Source of the DNA: Pseudoalteromonas luteoviolacea S2607
Lineage (GTDB): Bacteria > Pseudomonadota > Gammaproteobacteria > Enterobacterales > Alteromonadaceae
Direction of reading: 5' to 3'
NCBI RefSeq assembly: GCF_001625575.1
Contig: NZ_AUXV01000016.1
Span: forward strand, 58,646-122,645
Length of the DNA stretch: 64,000 nt
Part shown: positions 12,567-19,781 of the stretch, in pieces
Position numbering within the stretch: position 1 is the stretch's first letter
Layout of the letters: each line of letters begins with the position of its first letter
Notes under the pieces: generated by a model
Databases searched by the model: none
Told to the model about the DNA's origin: nothing
Seen by the model: the letters and a program-made list of their open reading frames with translations, nothing else
Translations under genes and position numbers: made by a program

Positions 12567-12618
12567 AGTTGACCTCTCAATTAAATAGCAGGCCGAAGCC
12601 TGCTTTACTCGGTAATGA

Positions 12619-13485
12619 CTAGATTAAATCAGCAGGTACACTGTCACGTAGAAGCAATCTATTTACGTGATTTGCACCAGTGTTTTGATAGAACATTGAG
12701 CCTGAAAGGTATCCTTGAGCAACAACGATCTGACCGTTTAAGATCACGCCGTCTTCAGCATTTGAATCAGGACGAACGTTGTAAACTTTACCGAAAAACT
12801 GGATTTCGTCGATCTCAGTGATCTGGTCAAAGTCGCCATTTTCGGCAATCAACGCATCACCAACTTTAATGTCTTCAGCATTCTTTAAATGACCAGAAGA
12901 GATAAGAAGTGGGTGGTTTAAGGTGACTTTGATAGAGCCGCCACTTGCTGTTTTGATATGCAGAATATCATGCTCTACGTCACGTACAGATTCGCTATAA
13001 GCATCGACATCACGCACGGTGTACGCAAGGCTATCAAGTGTTGCGTCATCGCTCAATGTAACAATACGGCTAACACGGCGAGTAAACGCGTCAAAAATAG
13101 CTAGCTCACCTTCAGCAAATAGTAACTTCTGATCAGGTGTGTAGCATGAAGATAGGCAATGAATGATGCCTGTGTAACCATTGTTTGTACACGCTGGCGC
13201 TTTTGACGTAGGCGCACGCCACCAATCGTTGAAGTTACCTGGCTTGTAAAAGCTTGGGTAGTAAACACGTGAACGTTGGTTACCCCAATCATCATTAATA
13301 TTGTAATCGTAAGTACGGTTTGAGATGTACTTACACTTCAAAGCCCATTGGTTACGACCAATACCAAGAGGCGTGCTGATAGAGTCGTCTTCACAACGCT
13401 GCTCGATTCTTACTGGGTCCAAAGCAAATGCCATATCAGATGCTAGTAAAAGCATGCCTGAAGTTGCCAATAATTTAAGTTTCAT
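12619..13485 (-). CDS. Exported protein with a Hedgehog/intein-type (Hint) autoprocessing domain
   Basis: 288 residues; signal peptide 1-21 (cut near AFA/LDP). Residues 26-112 form a Cys-rich domain shared with the 168-residue neighbour. A Hint domain starts at C114: block A is SSCYTPDQKLLF, block B carries TxxH as T188-L-N-H191 followed by PLL, then IKVGDALI, and the F-block strand is VYNVRPD ... VILNGQIVV. The last block lacks the terminal His-Asn of inteins (VVAQ instead of VVHN). This resembles Hedgehog-type cleavage at the N-terminal Cys without splicing. About 30 residues follow. Predicted cut: between Ser113 and Cys114. The Hint call is from motifs; the biological role is unknown. Confidence 0.72.
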   Translation of the reverse strand: MKLKLLATSGMLLLASDMAFALDPVRIEQRCEDDSISTPLGIGRNQWALKCKYISNRTYDYNINDDWGNQRSRVYYPSFYKPGNFNDWWRAPTSKAPACTNNGYTGIIHCLSSCYTPDQKLLFAEGELAIFDAFTRRVSRIVTLSDDATLDSLAYTVRDVDAYSESVRDVEHDILHIKTASGGSIKVTLNHPLLISSGHLKNAEDIKVGDALIAENGDFDQITEIDEIQFFGKVYNVRPDSNAEDGVILNGQIVVAQGYLSGSMFYQNTGANHVNRLLLRDSVPADLI

Positions 13486-13500
13486 TTTTAAAATCCTTTT

Positions 13501-14334
13501 TTAGTTAGTAAACAATGAACAAGGGTAATACCCGATTAAACCACCGTGATTGCTGCTGAATAGAGGTACTTGGTTTGTATCTCTTAGGTAGGTGTAATCG
13601 TACGCAGAGATCTTGCCTTTTTGCAGCGATTGTTGTCTGAATACTTCACACTGGTTTGCGTCAATCGTTGCTTTTTTAGGTACGGTGTACGAGCAAGAAA
13701 CATTGATGTAATCAGCATGACCGTTTAAGTCGAAATACGCTTCTTGATGCTTATTATCAATAGTGTAACGAATGTTGGTTATACCTGGTCTAAACTCATC
13801 AGGAACACGGTTTTTTGCGGTCATATTTGTACCAACTATGTCCGTATTTACGATATTGCCGATGCCATATTTTAGGTCGATACTCATTAATAAAGAGTCA
13901 TGAGTTTCTTTCGCATAACAAGATAGGTTGTTACGATTCTTGTTTTGCATACATTGAGACCAAGCGTTAACGATAGTGTCATTAGCCTTTTGAATTAGGA
14001 CGTGAGATGACTTACTTCCCTCATAAGATTGGTCATCTTGAGAACAATGCTCTCTTTTCCATTCTTTGACGTTACCACCGCCACCACCGATAGAAAAAAT
14101 TCCAATAACATCAAGAGCTAAGTCACCACCTGAGCTTCCAGAACTGAACTCAGAGCTACAAACCCACTTTTTAAGTGCGATTTTAGATTCGAAGTTCATA
14201 GTTTGTTCGTAAGTATCAAGCACTCCACCGGCTAGAATTGCATTACAACTCTCGTATTGATCTACCGCTACAGCACTCGCAGAAGCGGCAATTGAAGAGA
14301 ATACTAAAGGTATTAAATAGCGTTTATTTTTCAC
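13501..14334 (-). CDS. Exported Cys-rich protein with shared C-terminal 49-residue module
   Basis: 277 residues with a signal peptide (1 to about 22, ASAVA). The middle has a Gly/Ser-rich patch (SSGSSGG, GGGGG) and several cysteines. The last 49 residues, from C229, match the end of the 168-residue protein at the operon's other end (G(K/R)I(S/T)AYDYxYL, TNQVPLFSS, LIGYYxC). First gene of a four-gene operon; the next starts 15 bases downstream. No known family recognised. The many cysteines and the signal peptide argue for a disulphide-bonded extracytoplasmic product. Confidence 0.7.
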   Translation of the reverse strand: MKNKRYLIPLVFSSIAASASAVAVDQYESCNAILAGGVLDTYEQTMNFESKIALKKWVCSSEFSSGSSGGDLALDVIGIFSIGGGGGNVKEWKREHCSQDDQSYEGSKSSHVLIQKANDTIVNAWSQCMQNKNRNNLSCYAKETHDSLLMSIDLKYGIGNIVNTDIVGTNMTAKNRVPDEFRPGITNIRYTIDNKHQEAYFDLNGHADYINVSCSYTVPKKATIDANQCEVFRQQSLQKGKISAYDYTYLRDTNQVPLFSSNHGGLIGYYPCSLFTN

Positions 14335-15086
14335 GTTAATTATCCATTTATATTAATGTTTTATAATATAAAGTCGAACAATTCTACTGTGCAAAAATGT
14401 ACATCATTACCATTTTTAGTAAAGTTCGACATCCTTGTTTTTAATTCTTTAATTTTGAAATCTAGAATATTATTTATTTTGCACTTTTCCATTTTGCGTA
14501 TTTTAAAATATTCTTGATTAACACTGTCTAGAGCAGCGGTACAGAATCTATCAGCTTTATTTTTTCAGTGCAATAAAGGAGTTTTTAACTAAATGTTGTG
14601 TGTTTCTAAAAGTTGGATTTTTATTTTTCTATTTGCTTTTATTATCATGATAAACACGAGGTTATAGCTTTTTCTTGATTTCTTATTTTATTTATTTTTA
14701 ATAATTAAATTTATATTTTTTGGTTTTTTACATGGTTAAAGGTGTTTTTAATATATTTACATGTATTTAGAGGTTGTTGAAAATAGATTTATTAGAGCTA
14801 CTTTGTTGTGGGCGCGAGCATATTGCGGCGGTGACCTCTTAAGTTTTAGCCAAGAAAATCTGTGTTATGACAAGTCTAGGTGTTGGACGCACATAGCTAA
14901 GCTTGTACTATTTATGCGCTGACTAATAATAATCTATCAGTCGACCAATGATGAATACTTTGGTTGTGAACATCAGCATGGCGTTGATTAACCGCATTGG
15001 TAAACAGCAACATTGGGAGGTATGTACTTTTTAAGATTGAGGTGCAGCTGGAAATCATATGAGTTAACATAGCGACAACTAAAACG
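14335..15086. other. AT-rich intergenic region upstream of the Hint operon and tauE
   Basis: About 750 bases with no supported gene. 14335-14790 is very AT-rich with long T and A runs, typical of a horizontally acquired, H-NS-like-silenced promoter region. 14800-15086 has more normal composition. Promoters for both the minus-strand operon and tauE should lie here but none is clear enough to call. Confidence 0.5.
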
Positions 15087-15911
15087 ATGAGTGTCCTTAT
15101 GCTTTTCAGCACATCATTAATTTTGAGTTGTGCCTTGCTAGGTTGTGCCGTCGGCTTTTTGGCTGGGTTACTTGGTATTGGTGGTGGATTAATTATCGTT
15201 CCGATGTTATCCGCAATTTTAATAGGCTTTTCAATTTTACCTGCAGAGCAAGTCATTGTGGTTGCCATTGCAACGTCATTAGCGTCAATTTTATTTACGT
15301 CGACTTCATCAGCGTTAGCCCATCATCGCAATAATAATATTCCTTGGCACATCGCTCCTTGGGTAATGAGTGGTGTCGCAATGGGGGCTTTGATAAGTGG
15401 TTTTTTAACAACATTAATACCTGCTTTAGTTATCAAGTGGATTTTTTTAGTGTGCGTTGTTCTAATAGCAATTAATATGGTGATTTCTAGTAGGCATGGC
15501 GACAACGCTGAACAAAGAGTATTGCCGAGAGGTCCATTTATCAGCGTTATCACAAGTGTGATGGGTGCGCTGAGTGCCATGATTGGCATTGGTGGCGGTG
15601 TATTAATTGTCCCGTTACTGTGCTTTTTTTCAGTGGACATGCGAAAGGCGATTGGCTGTGCCACGGTCAGTGGCATAGTGATCGCCTTATTTGGCAGCAT
15701 TGGGTATATTGTTTCGGGCAGTGAGAAACTCTCATTACAACAAGGTTTTGCTGGTTACGTTTATTTGCCAGCGCTGTTTGGTATTGTGTTGACTTCATGG
15801 TTTACTGCGCCCTTGGGCGCAAAAGCGACACAGTATCTGCCTGTGGCAACAATTAAAAAGGTGTTTGCATTCATATTGGTAGTGATTGCAGGCAAAATGT
15901 TATTTTATTGA
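15087..15911 (+). CDS. TauE/SafE-family sulfite/anion exporter-like membrane protein
   Basis: 274 residues, almost all hydrophobic, with about eight membrane segments. It has the two-fold pseudo-repeat typical of the family: GFLAGLLGIGGGLIIVP near residue 30 and ALSAMIGIGGGVLIVPLL near residue 160, each with a Gly-Gly-Gly kink. Substrate is not predictable (sulfite, sulfoacetate or other organosulfur anions). It lies 9 bases upstream of lgt and is likely co-transcribed; tauE-lgt-thyA is a common gammaproteobacterial arrangement. Confidence 0.88.
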   Translation: MSVLMLFSTSLILSCALLGCAVGFLAGLLGIGGGLIIVPMLSAILIGFSILPAEQVIVVAIATSLASILFTSTSSALAHHRNNNIPWHIAPWVMSGVAMGALISGFLTTLIPALVIKWIFLVCVVLIAINMVISSRHGDNAEQRVLPRGPFISVITSVMGALSAMIGIGGGVLIVPLLCFFSVDMRKAIGCATVSGIVIALFGSIGYIVSGSEKLSLQQGFAGYVYLPALFGIVLTSWFTAPLGAKATQYLPVATIKKVFAFILVVIAGKMLFY

Positions 15912-15920
15912 GGGAAAGCG

Positions 15921-16715
15921 ATGGCTTTGCAGTTTCCAGAAATAGATCCAATTATTTTTTCAATTGGACCGTTAAGTGTACGTTGGTACGGTTTGATGTA
16001 CCTGATCGGCTTTGCATTTGCTATGTGGTGGGCAAATAAAGAGTCAGAAAAGCCCAACTCAGGGTGGACCAAAGAGCAGGTCAGTGATTTACTGTTTTAC
16101 GGCATGCTTGGGGTTATTTTAGGTGGACGCATAGGCTACGTACTCTTTTATAACTTCAATAAATTTTTGGCGGACCCTATAACCTTGTTCAAAGTATGGG
16201 AAGGCGGCATGTCATTCCACGGTGGTGCGCTTGGTGTAATTACGGCTATTTTTGTTTTTGCTTGGCGAACTAACAAGTCACCGCTATCAGTCGGTGATTT
16301 TGTCGTGCCAATGGTACCAGTTGGTCTTCTAGCGGGAAGAATTGGCAACTTTATAAATGGTGAACTTTGGGGACGTACAACAGATGTACCGTGGGCAATT
16401 ATATTCCCAACCGGTGGTGATGTGCCTAGGCACCCCTCTCAATTATACGAAGCTTTTTTTGAAGGCCTAGTGCTATTCTTAATCTTGGTTTGGTACCGCA
16501 AACAGCCTCGCCCAGCGGGCAGTATCGCAGGTTTGTTTTTGCTAGGCTACGGTAGCTTTAGGTTTGCGATAGAGTATTTCCGTGAACCCGATGCGCATAT
16601 TGGGCTGTATGCAGGTGTGATATCGCAAGGGCAAATTTTATCACTGCCGATGATTATTGGTGGATTAGGCCTGATGATTTGGGCACACCGTCGAGAGGTT
16701 GCACGTGCAGCGTAA
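15921..16715 (+). CDS. lgt: Prolipoprotein diacylglyceryl transferase Lgt
   Basis: 264 residues, seven membrane helices. Transfers diacylglycerol from phosphatidylglycerol to the lipobox Cys of prolipoproteins. Signature stretches are present: [30 protein letters not shown] with the conserved His, the [14 protein letters not shown] signature with the essential Arg, and HPSQLYEA. Usually followed directly by thyA; here the copper cluster separates them. Confidence 0.97.
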   Translation: MALQFPEIDPIIFSIGPLSVRWYGLMYLIGFAFAMWWANKESEKPNSGWTKEQVSDLLFYGMLGVILGGRIGYVLFYNFNKFLADPITLFKVWEGGMSFHGGALGVITAIFVFAWRTNKSPLSVGDFVVPMVPVGLLAGRIGNFINGELWGRTTDVPWAIIFPTGGDVPRHPSQLYEAFFEGLVLFLILVWYRKQPRPAGSIAGLFLLGYGSFRFAIEYFREPDAHIGLYAGVISQGQILSLPMIIGGLGLMIWAHRREVARAA

Positions 16716-16741
16716 TGCGGTGCGATTAACCTCCAGTAAAC

Positions 16742-16775
16742 CCAAAAACGAGTGACTCAACAGTCACTCTTTTTG
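16742..16775 (+). terminator. Terminator of lgt
   Basis: Perfect hairpin GAGTGACT / AGTCACTC with a CAAC loop at 16750-16769, followed by TTTTTGATT and preceded by AAAAA. It separates tauE-lgt from the copper cluster. Confidence 0.9.
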
Positions 16776-16848
16776 ATTGTAACTTTGCTAAGCCGCCATT
16801 TGGCGTTATAGTATCGAACATTAGTTATCAGTCGATTAATAAATTACC

Positions 16849-17256
16849 GTGAAAATACCTCGCACATCAAAACTTACTAACATTGCTGCGCAGTTCATGC
16901 TGATAGCGGTGATGATGGTGATGTTTGTTGTGCAGCCAGCTGCTAAAGCTGCAATGGTTTGTTCACACACCATGCCATCGGGGCATGCGTCTATGAATAT
17001 GGACAGTGAAAGCCACGGCCACACGCTTATGGCAGAGCCTAACAATCATATGGCAATGTCGATACATAGTGATATGGATTGCTGCGAAACGGAATGCAGT
17101 TGCCCGACGAGTATGTGTGCGCCTTTTTCGCTTTATGTTGGTGACGCCAATTCGCTGTACAGCCGAATTGAATTGACTGAAAAACCACTTCCAAGTCCTT
17201 CCGGGACCCCACAAAGCACCGTAAACTTCGTTTATAAACCCCCCATTCTGACCTAA
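16849..17256 (+). CDS. His/Met/Cys-rich exported protein, probable copper-binding
   Basis: 135 residues from a GTG start. A signal peptide (about 1-34) precedes a segment unusually rich in His, Met and Cys (HTMPSGHASMNMDS, HGHTLMAEPNNHMAMS, then DCCETECSCPTSMC), a composition typical of periplasmic Cu(I)/Cu(II) ligands. The C-terminal 30 residues are Pro-rich. First gene of the copper cluster. No characterised homologue recognised; DUF2946-type proteins have similar size and composition. Confidence 0.7.
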   Translation: MKIPRTSKLTNIAAQFMLIAVMMVMFVVQPAAKAAMVCSHTMPSGHASMNMDSESHGHTLMAEPNNHMAMSIHSDMDCCETECSCPTSMCAPFSLYVGDANSLYSRIELTEKPLPSPSGTPQSTVNFVYKPPILT

Positions 17257-17401
17257 CACAGGCTTATTGTGCCCAAAATTTGGGTTTTTGATTATTAAGT
17301 CATCAAAGTCACGCTTGTTTACTTCGAAATTTTGAAGTGTGCTCATTGTTTAAGTGTGTCTGAGATGGTCCAACAATGATACAAATTGTAAGAGTGTCAG
17401 A

Positions 17402-17890
17402 ATGCAATATTTAAGATTAGTACTCCAGTGGGGCGTCCTTGTCACTGGGTTGATTATTCATAGTTATTCTTATGCTGAGCAAAGCTCAGCGCTATCTATT
17501 TTAAAAGTCTATAAAACGCCTACTTGTGGTTGTTGTGGGAAGTGGCTGAAGCACCTTGAGGACCAAAGTGTATTTCATCAAGCCATTGATGTAACAGATC
17601 TGAGTTCAATCAAAAAGCAGTTGAATATTTTACCAAGATATCAGTCTTGCCATACAGGTCTAAGTGAGCATGGGTATGTGTTTGAAGGCCATGTGCCAGC
17701 AAAGTATATTAAGCAGTTTTTGAATGCCCCAGTCGAGGGGGCTATCGGCTTATCTGTTCCCGCTATGCCGTTAGGCTCTCCTGGTATGGAGGTTGGCAAG
17801 CGTTTTCATCCCTATCAAGTTTTGTTGTTAATGCCTGATGGTAGCCACGCAGTATTTGCAGAAGTTAAGCGATATGAGGAGCAATTCTAA
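17402..17890 (+). CDS. DUF411 metal-binding protein
   Basis: 162 residues from the ATG at 17402; an upstream in-frame GTG at 17354 would place 16 polar residues before the signal peptide, so the ATG is preferred. Signal peptide about 1-25. The family motif TPTCGCCGKW (C42, C44, C45) lies at the start of the mature domain, and CHTGL, GHVPA and GLxVPAMPxGSPGME are also typical. DUF411 proteins accompany copper-resistance genes and are thought to bind or deliver Cu; this neighbourhood agrees. Confidence 0.88.
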   Translation: MQYLRLVLQWGVLVTGLIIHSYSYAEQSSALSILKVYKTPTCGCCGKWLKHLEDQSVFHQAIDVTDLSSIKKQLNILPRYQSCHTGLSEHGYVFEGHVPAKYIKQFLNAPVEGAIGLSVPAMPLGSPGMEVGKRFHPYQVLLLMPDGSHAVFAEVKRYEEQF

Positions 17891-18045
17891 TGAGTGTATA
17901 TCGAGTGAGTTCTGAAACAAGTATCTGGGTATCCAGTCAAATGCGTCTATGCTATTGCGGGTTAAGTATGCAGGCCAAAACAAGGGCTTTCTTTTTGGAT
18001 TGTGCATCTTATGCCATGCGAAATAGAAGGAGTATCGCGCGATGA
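17890..18045 (+). CDS. Possible 51-residue translationally coupled ORF before cusB
   Basis: The ATG overlaps the DUF411 stop (TAATG) and its TGA overlaps the cusB ATG (ATGA), so it exactly fills the gap. The product is basic with three Cys (LCYCG and LDCAS) and no recognised domain. No good ribosome site of its own precedes it. It occupies the place where cusC usually stands. It could be a coupling ORF or chance. Confidence 0.3.
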   Translation: MSVYRVSSETSIWVSSQMRLCYCGLSMQAKTRAFFLDCASYAMRNRRSIAR

Positions 18046-19772
18046 TATTGTCGATTAAAAAACACGTTATAGGGTTACTTGTCGGCGTACTTATAGGCGC
18101 TGGTTTGGTTAGCCTCTACGCATTTTATTACGTTGAAAAATCAAGCCGTGACAAAGCAGATGAAGAGAAAAAGCCGCTTTATTGGGTGGCACCAATGGAT
18201 GCGAATTACCGCCGTGATAAACCTGGAAAATCGCCCATGGGGATGGATCTTGTTCCGGTGTATGAGAAGTCGCAAGCTAATGACAGCGCAGGTTCTGGAG
18301 TAGTAACAATTTCTCCCCATGTTGAGAATAACTTAGGGGTAAGAACGGCACTTGTGAAAAGCATGCGCTTACATACAGAGATAACCACGGTTGGTTACGT
18401 TGGTTACGATGAGGATAAGTTAGTGCATATTCACCCTCGAGTCGAAGGGTGGATAGATAAGTTGTACATCAAATCAATGGGAGAGCGAGTAGATCAGGGC
18501 CAACCGTTATACGAGCTATACTCCCCTGAGCTTGTAAATGCACAAAAAGAGGTGTTGGTAGCTTTAAAGCAATCAGATCAACAACTTATTAGCGCCGCGC
18601 GCAAACGTTTGAAGGCATTGAAAATGTCACCCAAATTTATAGAGCACTTGGTACGGACCAAAGAAGTCAGTCAAACCGTGACTTTTTACGCGCCGCAATC
18701 TGGTGTAGTCGAAAATTTAAATATTCGAGAAGGGTTTTACGTTCAACCTGATACAACAATGATGAGTATCGGTCAGTTGCAGCAAGTGTGGGTTGAGGCA
18801 GAAGTATTCGAACGAGAAGCGGCCTTAGTGAAAGCTGGCTTGCCCGTGACGATGAAATTGGATTATTTACCTGGGAAAACTTGGCAAGGTGAAGTTGATT
18901 ACGTCTATCCAAGCCTTGATGCGCAAAACCGAACATTGCGAGTTAGGCTGAGGTTTGACAATCAAGACTTGGCATTAAAACCAAACATGTTTGCGCAAGT
19001 TTCTATCCATTCCGATCCCATCGATGACGTCGTGACAGTACCTAAAGAAGCTGTGATCCGTACAGGCCAACAAGATAGAGTGGTACTTGTGGTTGGTAAT
19101 GGCCAGTTTAAGTCTATCGAAATTGCCATCGGGCGTGTAACCAGTGAATACATTGAAGTATTAGACGGACTCTCGGCAGGCGATGAAATTGTGACTTCTG
19201 CTCAATTTTTAATTGACTCAGAATCAAGTAAAAACTCCGATTTCAAGCGCATGAGCGTGGGCGAAAACCCCACTTTTACATGGATGCAGGGTAGGGTGAA
19301 TGAGGTTCAGCAACAACAAAGAATTGTTAATATTACCCATGAGCCTGTAGCGGTATGGAGTTGGCCAGCAATGACGATGGACTTCGCCATTGCAGACAGT
19401 GTTGATGTAGAAGCTCTCAAAGCGGGTCAAGAGCTGCATTTTAAAGTTATACAATCAGACTCTGGTGAGTATTTGGTCTCAGAAGTCCATATTGTTTCTG
19501 AACCTGCATTTGCGAGTGCGACGGTACGTGGTGTAATCAATCAAGTTGATGCTGATACACGGGTGCTAAATATCAGCCGAGACGCAATCGAAAAATGGAA
19601 TCGTCAAGCTGCGACGATGAATTTTGTTGCTGCACAGGGCATTGAGCTTGAACAATTTAAAGCTGGCGATGTTGTCAAGTTTACCTTTGAAGTGAGGGAA
19701 GATTTGGTGGTGATAGAGATCATGTTGCAACAGACTGGCGATGCGGAGCATCACAGCCACGACCATCATTAA
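18042..19772 (+). CDS. cusB: CusB-type RND periplasmic adaptor fused to two CusF-like domains
   Basis: 576 residues, longer than E. coli CusB (about 400). N-terminal membrane anchor (8-28), then a heavy-metal-binding segment (about 45-75: YWVAPMDANY, PGKSPMGMDLVPVY), then the adaptor core. From about residue 412 there are two CusF-like beta-barrels. The first keeps the Cu(I)/Ag(I) ligands (NITHEPV, WSWPAMTMDF: His, Trp, Met, Met). The second (NISRDAIEKW, RQAATMNF) has lost the His, Trp and first Met. The tail is His-rich (EHHSHDHH). It links CusA to an outer-membrane channel. GGAG ribosome site upstream; cusA follows after 9 bases. Confidence 0.9.
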   Translation: MILSIKKHVIGLLVGVLIGAGLVSLYAFYYVEKSSRDKADEEKKPLYWVAPMDANYRRDKPGKSPMGMDLVPVYEKSQANDSAGSGVVTISPHVENNLGVRTALVKSMRLHTEITTVGYVGYDEDKLVHIHPRVEGWIDKLYIKSMGERVDQGQPLYELYSPELVNAQKEVLVALKQSDQQLISAARKRLKALKMSPKFIEHLVRTKEVSQTVTFYAPQSGVVENLNIREGFYVQPDTTMMSIGQLQQVWVEAEVFEREAALVKAGLPVTMKLDYLPGKTWQGEVDYVYPSLDAQNRTLRVRLRFDNQDLALKPNMFAQVSIHSDPIDDVVTVPKEAVIRTGQQDRVVLVVGNGQFKSIEIAIGRVTSEYIEVLDGLSAGDEIVTSAQFLIDSESSKNSDFKRMSVGENPTFTWMQGRVNEVQQQQRIVNITHEPVAVWSWPAMTMDFAIADSVDVEALKAGQELHFKVIQSDSGEYLVSEVHIVSEPAFASATVRGVINQVDADTRVLNISRDAIEKWNRQAATMNFVAAQGIELEQFKAGDVVKFTFEVREDLVVIEIMLQQTGDAEHHSHDHH

Positions 19773-19781
19773 GGAGCCAGA

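Noticed and set aside
14912..15268. 118-codon minus-strand frame overlapping tauE
   Set aside because: Mostly antisense to the tauE start, with low-complexity Pro/Lys content and no ribosome site or family sign. tauE is the real gene.
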